Positions 50,901 through 61,538 of a stretch of DNA of 64,000 bases are shown here, piece by piece; within the stretch, counting starts at the first letter, position 1; every line of letters begins with the position of its first letter. The notes beneath the pieces are model-generated. The model worked only from the letters and a program-made list of their open reading frames with translations, was not told the origin of the DNA and searched no databases. The DNA is taken from NCBI GenBank assembly GCA_031271045.1, contig JAISWO010000017.1:158306-222305 (forward strand), given 5' to 3'. A program made the position numbers and the translations under genes. The DNA comes from Tannerellaceae bacterium. GTDB taxonomy: Bacteria; Bacteroidota; Bacteroidia; Bacteroidales; Tannerellaceae.

Positions 50901-52293
50901 GGGTAAAGAGCTTCTGCTCCACCCTGTCGAAGGCAAAGAGCGGCAGGTAGGCTACGGTGATGATCAGCGTGGCGAAGAAGATGGGGCGGGCTACTTCGGC
51001 GGCGCGTTTGACAATGCCGGCTTCTTCCAGCTCACGGGAGGGATCATCCTCGCGCTTCTTGAGTATCGTCTCCATCATGACGATCGTTCCGTCGACGATG
51101 ATGCCGAAGTCGATGGCTCCAAGCGAGAGCAGATTGGCAGGAATGTCGGTCAGCCACATCAGGATGAAGGCGACAAGCAGCGAGACCGGGATGGTGATCG
51201 TGGCCAATAAGGCGCCTTTCGGACTGCCCAGGAAGATGATCAAGACGCCGACCACGAGCAGGACGCCCAGCAGGAGCGTATGCGAGATGGTGCTCAGCGT
51301 AGCATCAACCAGCTCCGTGCGGTCGTAGAAGGTATGAATTTTTGCGCCTCTGGGGAGGATCCCGTTATTCAGTTCATCGACGGCGCGGTTGATCTCTGCC
51401 AACACCTGGGATGGGTTTTCGTAGCGGAGCAGTTGCACCATACCCTGGACGCCGTCCTCATAATTGATCGCTTCGTCCGTATAGCCCATGATGCCTTTGC
51501 GCTCGAGATTGCCGTACTTCAGTTCGCCCAGGTCTTTGATATAAACGGGGGCTCCGCCGGCTGTCTTGACCACGATGTTGCCCAGGTCTTCGAGATCGCG
51601 CACCAGGCCCACGCCGCGCACCACGTAACTCAGGTCGCCCCGGATGAGCGTGCTGCCGCCGGCGTTGGAATTGTTGCGCTCGATGGATTCGGTTATCTCG
51701 CCAAGCGAAAGATTATACTTTGTCAGTTTGCCCGGGTCGATTTCTATTTGAAATTGCGTGGTGATGCCGCCGAAATTAGATACGTCGGCGATACCGTGGA
51801 TCTGCCTCAGGCGAGGGATGATGAGCCATAAATTGAGCTCGGTCAACTCGCGCAGGCTCTTGTCTCCCGTCACAACGTAGCGGTATATCTCGCCTATGGG
51901 AGATGTCAGCGGATCAAGGCCCGGCTTGGCGTCGAAAGGGAGGTCGATCTCATTGATGCGCTCCAAAACGCGCTGGCGCGCCCAATAGTCGTCGATGCCG
52001 TCTTCAAATACGAGCGTGATTTTGGATATGCCGAAAAAATTCTTGCTCCGCATCACCTTCAGGCCGGGAATGCCGTTTAGCTCGCGCTCCAGGGGGACGG
52101 TGATTTGTTGTTCGATCTCGGCCACGGCAAGGCCGGGGACTTGCGTGGCAACGCCCACCGATACGTCGGCTATATCCGGGTAGGCGTCAATGGCCAACTG
52201 CCGCCAGGCGTATATCCCAACGCCGGCCAGAAGTACGAATATCGTCAGCATCAACCAACGACGCTGAACGAGGGTGTTCATCAGTTTTTCCAT
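47959..52293 (-). CDS. CusA/CzcA heavy-metal RND efflux pump fused to a TolC-like outer membrane factor
   Basis: N-terminal ~1030 aa RND (MEKLMNTLVQRRWLMLTIFVLLAGVGIYAWRQLAIDAYPDIADVSVGVATQVPG); C-terminal LTFEEYLSNVRSSNVSYLAEKYNVDIAEANLKAAKAFPDPELSVDY TolC-like. Confidence 0.92.
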   Translation of the reverse strand: MEKLMNTLVQRRWLMLTIFVLLAGVGIYAWRQLAIDAYPDIADVSVGVATQVPGLAVAEIEQQITVPLERELNGIPGLKVMRSKNFFGISKITLVFEDGIDDYWARQRVLERINEIDLPFDAKPGLDPLTSPIGEIYRYVVTGDKSLRELTELNLWLIIPRLRQIHGIADVSNFGGITTQFQIEIDPGKLTKYNLSLGEITESIERNNSNAGGSTLIRGDLSYVVRGVGLVRDLEDLGNIVVKTAGGAPVYIKDLGELKYGNLERKGIMGYTDEAINYEDGVQGMVQLLRYENPSQVLAEINRAVDELNNGILPRGAKIHTFYDRTELVDATLSTISHTLLLGVLLVVGVLIIFLGSPKGALLATITIPVSLLVAFILMWLTDIPANLLSLGAIDFGIIVDGTIVMMETILKKREDDPSRELEEAGIVKRAAEVARPIFFATLIITVAYLPLFAFDRVEQKLFTPMAFTLSFALAGALASALILIPGLAYAVYRKPQKVYRNRWLERLTEIYRRQSAALIAAPRKIIAPIAAVLIAVAGLSVYVGKDFLPPLDEGSIWLQIQLPPGMSLEKSSEMATTLRDKLRVYDEVTYVMTQTGRDDEGVCPFSFSHIEVMIGLKPYDTWKDGRRKPDLIADMAAMIETMPGYSVGFSQPIIDMVMDQIAGAHSDLAIKIYGEDMTESRRIAEAVKTLVEGVPGAADVGLMEEPFLPQLQIVADRDKIAQYGLNVADVAELIEVAIGGKAVSQVFIGSKVYDVICRYNDVSRDTPEKIGALMLTSASGTMIPLSAVAQIKTTTGASMISREMNQRFVTVRMNLRGRDLTSFVREAQSKIEAQVPYDHTRFRFHWAGQLENQSRAFGRLAIIMPITLAVMFLLLFFTFGKFRQAGLLIGMLPLAVFGGMLALVVRGMTFNVSSAVGFIALFGVFIQNGVIMISHINNLRKRGTELKEAVLSGASHRLRPVLMTATVAILGLLPASLSTGIGSDVQRPLATVIVYGLLCGTILTLYVLPAFYYIMEKRAATAPPSGRTPLTKYAMIALFCVVSLVGHAQGRTLTFEEYLSNVRSSNVSYLAEKYNVDIAEANLKAAKAFPDPELSVDYANNQNWDLQMGYGIDAGLSYTLELGGKRRARIRVAQSEKELAGAMLEDYFRNLRADATLAYLAALKQKRLHEIQKTSYRQMLSLSLADSLRFRLGAIMEVDARQSKLEAATMLNEVYAGEGEWKQALVQLSLFQGSDAMALPDSITGELSCPKREWELPALIATAQNNRADLQAALQSRELSYNNLRLAKANRAIDLGISIGGVYSSKVLNEIAPAPAFRGITAGISVPLKFSNANKGALRAAQLAATQSEQQYRAVELQIASEVAQAFSRYTAACRQVEQFAGLLDEAEVILQKKVYSYERGETTILEVLNAQRTYNDVQVNHSETLYHCAAAMVELERACGNL

Positions 52294-52296
52294 GGC

Positions 52297-53415
52297 TCAC
52301 AGGTTTAGGTAGATGCCACCCTCGACGACCACCTCGTCGCCTTCGCTCAGCCCGCTTGCGATACGTACTTTGCCGTCGCCGGCGGTCTCGGATTCAACCT
52401 CACGGCGCACGAAGCTATACCCGGTTGCATCAGCCGGCCCGGGCGTTTTTATCAGCACATACGCATGGTCCTGCTCCTGCATGACGGCGGTCGAGGGAAG
52501 GATGATCGACCGGACGGGGGAAGAGAGAAAATGTACTTCGCAGAACATGCCGGGCTTGAGCTCGCGGTCGGAATTATTGCATGCCACGATGACTTCGAGC
52601 GAGCGCGTCTCTTCATCCAGCATTTCTCCGATATAATAGATGTGTCCCCAAACGACGTGGCCGGGGTTCGCATCGGTAAAAACTTCCACGCGGTCGCCGT
52701 GGCGGATCGCACCGAAATACTTTTCCTTCACAAGTGCGGCGACCCATACCTCCGACAGGTCGGCGACAACAGCCAGGGGCCCGGCGTCGGCAGCGGCATA
52801 GCTCCCGATCGTGATATTGCTTTTTACGACTTCGCCGGCAATGGGCGAGACGAGCCGCAGCGGTTGCCCCATCTGCAGAGAGGAGGCTTCGGTATGAAAT
52901 AATTGCAGCGTGGCTTCGGCTTCTTCCAGCTCGCGGGCGGCAATCTCGGCTTCGCTCCGGGCTTCTTCCAGATCGCGTTGCGAGGCGACGCCATGAGCTG
53001 CGAGGTCTTTCTGGCGGTCGAAATGCATAGTTTTAAGCTCCTTGGCCGAGCGGGAAGCAAAGTAGGTGCGGGCGGCTTCGTAAAATTCGGCCGAGCCAAG
53101 CTCCACAATTGGCGCTCCGGCGCCGACTGCTTGCCCTAAGCGGACATACGACCGGAGGATCCTTCCGGCAAACGGGGACGCTATCTCCGCCAGACGACCC
53201 TGCACGGGGCGAACGGAGCCAACGGTTCTGAACTCTGCCGAATATTCTTCCGCTCCGGCTTGGCGGGTAAGGATCTGCCTCATGATGGGCGAACCGGCCG
53301 GCACGACGATCGTATCGCCTGCATACCGGATCCCGGCGCCGTCGGCGTCAGGGTTATGTTGTTTGCACGAAGCCGTCAGTAGACACAGCATCGTGACGAT
53401 GAATATCTTATTCAT
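52297..53415 (-). CDS. CusB-like periplasmic adaptor (MFP), lipoprotein
   Basis: MNKIFIVTMLCLLTASCKQ; RTVGSVRPVQGRLAEIASPFAGRILRSYVRLGQAV. Confidence 0.92.
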   Translation of the reverse strand: MNKIFIVTMLCLLTASCKQHNPDADGAGIRYAGDTIVVPAGSPIMRQILTRQAGAEEYSAEFRTVGSVRPVQGRLAEIASPFAGRILRSYVRLGQAVGAGAPIVELGSAEFYEAARTYFASRSAKELKTMHFDRQKDLAAHGVASQRDLEEARSEAEIAARELEEAEATLQLFHTEASSLQMGQPLRLVSPIAGEVVKSNITIGSYAAADAGPLAVVADLSEVWVAALVKEKYFGAIRHGDRVEVFTDANPGHVVWGHIYYIGEMLDEETRSLEVIVACNNSDRELKPGMFCEVHFLSSPVRSIILPSTAVMQEQDHAYVLIKTPGPADATGYSFVRREVESETAGDGKVRIASGLSEGDEVVVEGGIYLNL

Positions 53416-53445
53416 GGATGTGTATGATTTGAAATGAAAATAAAT

Positions 53446-53463
53446 CGTTACGTCGGCGTAACG
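53446..53463. promoter_or_regulatory. Inverted repeat CGTTACG-tcgg-CGTAACG between His-rich ORF and cusB
   Basis: Perfect 7-bp arms, 4-nt loop. Confidence 0.4.
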
Positions 53464-53485
53464 GGGAAATAAATGAAAAAATCGC

Positions 53486-53845
53486 TTATGCGTATGTCGG
53501 CGCTGGGACAGGGGGCGCCCGGGGGGAAGTCTGCCCGGCAGATCGGGAAAGGATCCGGATGGAGCGGATGGGCTGCACAAATACGTGTAGCAGCAAAAAG
53601 AGCGCCGCGATAGCCAGGCATCCGGCGGCTTCCGGCGATTGCAGGATGGAGAGCGCCGCGATCAGCGTCAGCTCGCTGCTGCTGTGCGAGTCTGCCTGGG
53701 CGTGGGCCTTGGTGTGAAAATGAGAATGGACAATGGTCGTTCCATGGATGATGTGAGTATGGTACGAAAAACAGACGTTCGCGTAGTAAAACGCGAAAAC
53801 AGTCAGCAAAATGGTGGCCACAATCTGTTTCTTTCTCCGAGTCAT
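53486..53845 (-). CDS. Small His-rich secreted/membrane protein, likely metal-binding
   Basis: CFSYHTHIIHGTTIVHSHFHTKAHAQADSHSS; upstream promoter-like CAAAGGTA at 53880-53887 (minus-strand TACCTTTG). Confidence 0.75.
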   Translation of the reverse strand: MTRRKKQIVATILLTVFAFYYANVCFSYHTHIIHGTTIVHSHFHTKAHAQADSHSSSELTLIAALSILQSPEAAGCLAIAALFLLLHVFVQPIRSIRILSRSAGQTSPRAPPVPAPTYA

Positions 53846-53958
53846 GGAATTATTCTTTGCCGGAACATCCGGACCAGCGCAAAGGTAGCAAAACATTCAA
53901 TTGAAATTCGTACTTTTGGGAACTAAAAAATATCAACTTAATAATAAACGATACAACT

Positions 53959-54339
53959 ATGCTTAAAAGAGATTTTCTTATGGTACAAATTGAAGAACTG
54001 GGCAAAGTCATTGCCCAGATCGTAGGCCAACGCGACACTGAAGCCGCAAACATGAATCCGGTCCTGGTGCAGGGCGCTTACCAGGCATTGAAAATTGACA
54101 CCAACTACCTGCTGAATACCGCCGTTCCGGACATTATCCTGCGACTTGATGCAGGTGATGGCGGCGGGCTGCAACGGATGGAGATAGCGGCCCGGCTGAT
54201 GATCGAAGAAGCCTGTTTTTCCCCCGACCTTCACACCGCACTCCGCCTGAAAGCGAAAGAAATGCTGCAACACATCCAGGCCAACGATACCACCTTCTCC
54301 ATCGAGCGCAATGCCCTGCTCGACGAACTGGAACAATAA
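53959..54339 (+). CDS. DUF6483-like hypothetical protein
   Basis: MLKRDFLMVQIEELGKVIAQIVGQRD; intact 126-aa ORF. Confidence 0.7.
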   Translation: MLKRDFLMVQIEELGKVIAQIVGQRDTEAANMNPVLVQGAYQALKIDTNYLLNTAVPDIILRLDAGDGGGLQRMEIAARLMIEEACFSPDLHTALRLKAKEMLQHIQANDTTFSIERNALLDELEQ

Positions 54340-54375
54340 ATAATTTTTTCCTTCCCCACAGACCTCGCTGGAGCC

Positions 54376-54935
54376 TTTCACAACGTTGTGAAAACCCCAA
54401 ATAGTTCGCGGGAGCTTTTCACAACATTGTGAAAAGCCCACAGACCGCACCTTGCGATTTTCACAACGTTGTGAAAACGCCACAGACTTCACGGGAGCTT
54501 TTCACAACGTTGTGAAAACGCCACAGAGTTCACGGGAACATTTCACAACGTTGCGAAAAGGCCACAGACTTCATGGGAACATTTCACAACGTTGCGAAAA
54601 GGCCACAGACTTCACGGGAACATTTCACAAGGTTGTGAAAAGACCACAGAGTTCATGGGAACATTTCACAACATTGTGAAAACGTCACAGAGTTCGTGGG
54701 AACATTTCACAATGTTGTGAAAAGGCCACAGAGTTCATGGAAACATTTCACAACGTTGTGAAAAGGCCACAGACTTCGTGGGAACATTTCACAACGTTGT
54801 GAAATGACCACAGACTTTACGGGAGACTTTCCTTTTCCATTTAAAAGCCCCCATAGCTCACGGGAGATGTTCACAATATTATGAAAAGGCCACAGAGTTT
54901 CTGTAGGCTTTTCTTTTTTTATCGAAAAGCTTGGG
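54376..54935. repeat. Array 5: about fourteen 41-bp units built on TTTCACAACGTTGTGAAA
   Basis: Palindrome starts at 54376, 54417, 54459, 54500, 54541, 54582, 54623, 54664, 54705, 54746, 54787; decayed in-phase units at 54828, 54869, 54910. Confidence 0.97.
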
Positions 54936-54973
54936 GGAGATCCGGGAGGTTTGCACATTATAATGCTAACCTC

Positions 54974-56101
54974 TCAGAGGATCGGGTAATTGAAGAATCT
55001 TTTGGTGAGTACGTTCAGGGCGGCGGCTTCGCCAAGAAAATGAAAAACCTGATGATGATGGCTCATGGATGCGCCGGGAACAATAAAGATGGCAGGCGAT
55101 TGACTCTCCAATTCGAGGAAAGGCCCCATGATACTGCCGTCGGCGAGCGGGCCGTCGTTATAGGCGTTGAAAACGTCGCCCACCAGCGGGTCTTTGGCGG
55201 TGTCCCATTCCTGATTCAGGTAGACGGCATCCCGGTCAAGGTCGAAAATAGCAACGGCCAGATGCCCGGAGTCGGGGTCGTAATTCCCGGCAATGGTTTT
55301 GGTTCGCCGGCTGTTCAGTCCGATTTTACTGCGGAAATTCCCGTCTGTCTTCAGGCATGCGCAACCGTCTTTTTCGGCGTAACGTCCGCCGGGGATCTCG
55401 CCGAAATAGGCGGTGGTAGCGACCGGGCCCAAATCTCGCTCGTCACCCTGTACAAAAGGTACGATCGTGAAGGAGCGCGGCGCCGTGCAAAACATATCGA
55501 GGATCCAGATACAGACGGCGCCTGTCTGCGGCGTCCATTCAAAATCGTTCCGGTTGGTCAGGGTGTTTTCGGTTGCATAAGCCACGGCTTGCAGGTTTTC
55601 TTCGGGGAGGCCCCCGCAGGCGGCAGCGATCTCGCCGGCATCCATGAGGCGCACCTTCCGGCTGACGTTCATCCGCAAATGAGTTCCCATGTAGTTCAAT
55701 ATTTCGAGATCTTTCTCCATCCGGATGTCTTTCCTGCCTGCGCCGGTCACCTGCCAGGGTTCCGTATCGAAGGGGCGTGGCGTGCGCCAATTGTCATAAA
55801 CCTGGCGGACGCCCGGCTTGAAAAAGACGGAGAAACGACCTCCTTCGGGCCCTATCCATAGGCGATTTTCTCCTCCGTAACCATTCATGTGTTCGTTGAG
55901 AACGGCGGATTCGAAGGCTTTATAGTTCACAAAGCCGAGGCTCCGGCCTTCTTTTCCTCCGACGGTGGAGGTAAATACTTTGCCCTGGTATTGGGGAGAT
56001 ACGATCACCTGCGCCTGCTCGTCGTCGCTCGCCAGAAGATGCATGCTTCCGCGGCGGGACAGGTACTGCAAATCGTAGCCAAAAGTTCCTTTTGCGTACA
56101 T
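54974..56101 (-). CDS. DUF6786-like conserved hypothetical protein
   Basis: MYAKGTFGYDLQYLSRRGSMHLLASDDEQAQVIVSPQYQGKVFTSTVGGKEGRSLGFVNY. Confidence 0.65.
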   Translation of the reverse strand: MYAKGTFGYDLQYLSRRGSMHLLASDDEQAQVIVSPQYQGKVFTSTVGGKEGRSLGFVNYKAFESAVLNEHMNGYGGENRLWIGPEGGRFSVFFKPGVRQVYDNWRTPRPFDTEPWQVTGAGRKDIRMEKDLEILNYMGTHLRMNVSRKVRLMDAGEIAAACGGLPEENLQAVAYATENTLTNRNDFEWTPQTGAVCIWILDMFCTAPRSFTIVPFVQGDERDLGPVATTAYFGEIPGGRYAEKDGCACLKTDGNFRSKIGLNSRRTKTIAGNYDPDSGHLAVAIFDLDRDAVYLNQEWDTAKDPLVGDVFNAYNDGPLADGSIMGPFLELESQSPAIFIVPGASMSHHHQVFHFLGEAAALNVLTKRFFNYPIL

Positions 56102-56110
56102 GGGAGCGTA

Positions 56111-57004
56111 TCAGCAACGGATGTTCAATTGCTGTAATACGTTGCGGATCTTTTCGAACGTAGTAATGCGTGTCGGCACTAACGGGAGGCGGAGTTTATT
56201 TTCGATATATCCCATAGCATTGAGCATGCTCTTTACTCCTGCCGGATTCCCGTCGACAAAGAGAAGGTCGAAGAGTTCGGTAAAATTGTGGTGTATGGTA
56301 CGGGCGCCTGCATAATCGCCTGCCAGAGCGAGGCGCACCATGCGGCTAAATTCGTGGGGGAATGCGTTTCCGATAACCGAAATGACGCCGACGGCTCCGA
56401 GCGTAATCAGCGGGAAGGTTATCGCGTCGTCGCCCGAGATGACGTTGAATCCTGCCGGCTTGTTTTTGATGATGTCATCTATTTGCGGGAATCTGCCCGA
56501 CGCTTCTTTTATGCCGATGACGTTCTTAAATTCGTGAGCGATGCGCAGTGTCGTCTCGGCCGTCATATTAACTCCGGTACGTCCCTCCACGTTGTAGAGA
56601 ACAATGGGAAGCGGCGAGGCTTCGACAATGGCTTCGTAGTGCCGGAAGATACCTTCTTGCGAAGGCTTATTGTAATAGGGGACGACCGACAGGATTGCGT
56701 CAATGCCCGCGAAGCGGTTTTGCTTGAGTTTCTCGACAACGGCGCGCGTACAATTGCCTCCTACTCCCAGGACTATGGGGATACGTCCTTGCACTTTCAT
56801 CACGACTCTTTCGACTATTTTGTCTTTTTCTTCTTCGGTCAGCGTAGGTGTTTCGGCTGTTGTTCCTAAGACCACCAGGTAGTCCGTTCCATTCTGTAAT
56901 TGGTAATCGACAAGCCTGCCCAGGGTGTCGAAATCCACACTTTCGTCTTCCTTAAAAGGTGTGATGAGCGCTACGCCCATCCCTTTTAGATTGTTATCTG
57001 TCAT
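56111..57004 (-). CDS. dapA: 4-hydroxy-tetrahydrodipicolinate synthase
   Basis: GMGVALITPFKEDESVDFDTLGRLVDYQLQNGTDYLVVLGTTAETPTL; VPYYNKPSQEGIFRHYE. Confidence 0.96.
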   Translation of the reverse strand: MTDNNLKGMGVALITPFKEDESVDFDTLGRLVDYQLQNGTDYLVVLGTTAETPTLTEEEKDKIVERVVMKVQGRIPIVLGVGGNCTRAVVEKLKQNRFAGIDAILSVVPYYNKPSQEGIFRHYEAIVEASPLPIVLYNVEGRTGVNMTAETTLRIAHEFKNVIGIKEASGRFPQIDDIIKNKPAGFNVISGDDAITFPLITLGAVGVISVIGNAFPHEFSRMVRLALAGDYAGARTIHHNFTELFDLLFVDGNPAGVKSMLNAMGYIENKLRLPLVPTRITTFEKIRNVLQQLNIRC

Positions 57005-57056
57005 ACGGGAAAATCCATTTTATTGTTTGCAGGGCAAAAGTAAGAAATATTATCTA

Positions 57057-59626
<2,570 letters not shown>

Positions 59627-59640
59627 TTATCATATATGCG

Positions 59641-61299
59641 TTAGTTTTCCACCGGCTGATAGAGGTAGCGTTTGATGCTCCGCTTGGGTGTTTTTTCAAA
59701 TTCTTCGGCCAGGAGTTTGAAGCTGCTTACTTTGCTGTATTGTGGGAGCTTCCGGTTGAGCGCTTCCAGGTTTTCCTGCATCAGGCTGGCGATTTGTGCA
59801 TCATCTAAGTTTTCACGGTCTATTTTTTCCATATCGGGATAAATGAGGGCCACCAGTTTGCCTTCTTGATAGATGATCAGGGATTCGGTTACGCAGGGCA
59901 TATTATTGAGGAGATCTTCGATTTCTTCGGGGTAGATATTTTGTCCGTTCGAGCTTAGGATCATGGTTTTGCTGCGTCCGCGGATATAGAGTACGCCATC
60001 GGAGTCGAGCAGCCCGAGGTCACCGGTATTCATCCATCCGTCGGGGGAGAGGATGGCTTCGGTGGCGGCGGGGTTCTTGTAGTAGCCCAGCATGATGCTG
60101 GTTCCTTTGACGAATATTTCGCCCACGTTGTCGGCGTCGGGGTGATCGATGCGTACTTCCATCCGGTCGACGATACGTCCGACGGAGCCTTGTTTGAAGA
60201 CGTCCCACTGGGAGTAGGCGACTAAGGGGCCGCACTCGGTCAGGCCGTAGCCTACGGTATAACGGAAGTTTATTTCATGGAGGAAGTTTTCTACTTCTTT
60301 GTTCAGGGCGGCTCCGCCGACGACGACTTCGGAGACGTTACCGCCGAAGGCTTGTTCCAGCTTGGAGGCTATGGTGCGCAGTATGATCTTCCGTACACCG
60401 GGCAGTTTCAGCAGGAAGCGGATGGGGGGCTATAGCAGTTGGGGGAAAACACGGCTTTTGACCATCTTCTCGATAATCAGCGGGACGGCCAGGATCAGGG
60501 TTGGGCGGAGCCTTGCAAAGGATTCGAGCAGGAGCTTCGGACTGGGCGTACGGGTCAGGAAATGGATGTGGCATCCTTTGCCTACGGCATTGAGTATCTC
60601 GAATGCCAGGCCGTACATGTGGGCCATCGGCAGCATGCAGACTAAGTTGTCGCCTGCGTGGATGAAGGGCAGGGCTTCGTTGGCGTATTTCGTATTGCTC
60701 CAGAGGCTGCGGTATGGCAGCATCACACCTTTGGACGAGGAGGTGGTGCCTGATGTATAATTCAGTACGGCCAGTTCGTCGGGTGCTTCGGCGTGGTAGG
60801 CGATATGGGCGGCGTTGAAGCCTCCGGGGTACTTCTTAACAAAGTATTCATCCCAGCGGTTGCGCGCGTCGAAGGCGCTTTGTTCGCTGGCCAGGAGGAT
60901 AGAGAAGTCGTCGAGCAGGATAGCCAGCTTCAGTCCTGGCATGGCTTCGGCTTCGAGATGTTCCCAGTTGGACGATCCGGCCAGTATGGCCTTTGCCTCG
61001 GAGTGGTTGATGATATGATGAATGTTCTCCGGCTTGAAGTCGTGGAGGATTGGGACGGCTACTGCGCCGTAGGTCAGTACGCCGAAGAAACTGATGGCCC
61101 AGTGCGACGAGTTGCGTCCGACCAGGGCTACCTTGTCTCCCTGACGGATTCCAGCTTGTTCGAGCAGGATGTGCAGATAGGCGATCTGCTTTGCCACATC
61201 TTTATAATAATAGGTCTTGCCTTTGTAGTCTGAAAAGCCCGGCAGTTCCCAGTATTCTTTTATACTGTTTTCGATAATGCCCAAGAAACGATTTTCCAT
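59641..61299 (-). pseudogene. Long-chain acyl-CoA synthetase (AMP-binding) interrupted by one in-frame TAG
   Basis: N-part 60430-61299 (YTSGTTSSSKGVMLPYRSL) and C-part 59641-60162 (TGDLGLLDSDGVLYIRGRSKTMILSSNGQNIYPEEIED) share a frame; between them reads PPIRFLLKLPGVRKIILRTIASKLEQAFGGNVSEVVVGGAALNKEVENFLHEINFRYTVGYGLTECGPLVAYSQWDVFKQGSVGRIVDRMEV with only one stop at 60430-60432. Confidence 0.88.
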
Positions 61300-61436
61300 A
61301 ATAATAACATATTACTTTGTTTGCCGCAAAAGTATGAAAAAAAACTATCTCACATAAGAGAATGGAATCTAAATTGCCTGTCCCGACATTCCGCTCTAAT
61401 AAAACTTATGTATAGTTTGGCCAGAGCCGAGACTTC

Positions 61437-61446
61437 GGGGGGGGGG
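61437..61446 (+). repeat. Homopolymeric G10 tract upstream of the peptidase promoter
   Basis: gacttcGGGGGGGGGGaggccgaGGGGG. Confidence 0.85.
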
Positions 61447-61502
61447 AGGCCGAGGGGGACTTGATTTTTATCGCGCGGCGTATAAGAATCCCTTTTATAA
61501 TG

Positions 61503-61510
61503 TATATTTG
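61503..61510 (+). promoter_or_regulatory. TATATTTG -7-like promoter element
   Basis: TAnnTTTG match 29 bp upstream of ATG 61539. Confidence 0.5.
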
Positions 61511-61538
61511 TCGCCTGTTATCTGAAAAATTTGATAGA

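Noticed and set aside
54452-54958. ORFs such as SQRCEKATDFTG repeats
   Set aside because: Periodic translation of the 41-bp array (three units = 41 codons); no protein-like features.
60430-60432. TAG as pyrrolysine or programmed recoding codon
   Set aside because: No supporting machinery seen in the window and only one gene affected; nonsense mutation or base-call error is simpler.
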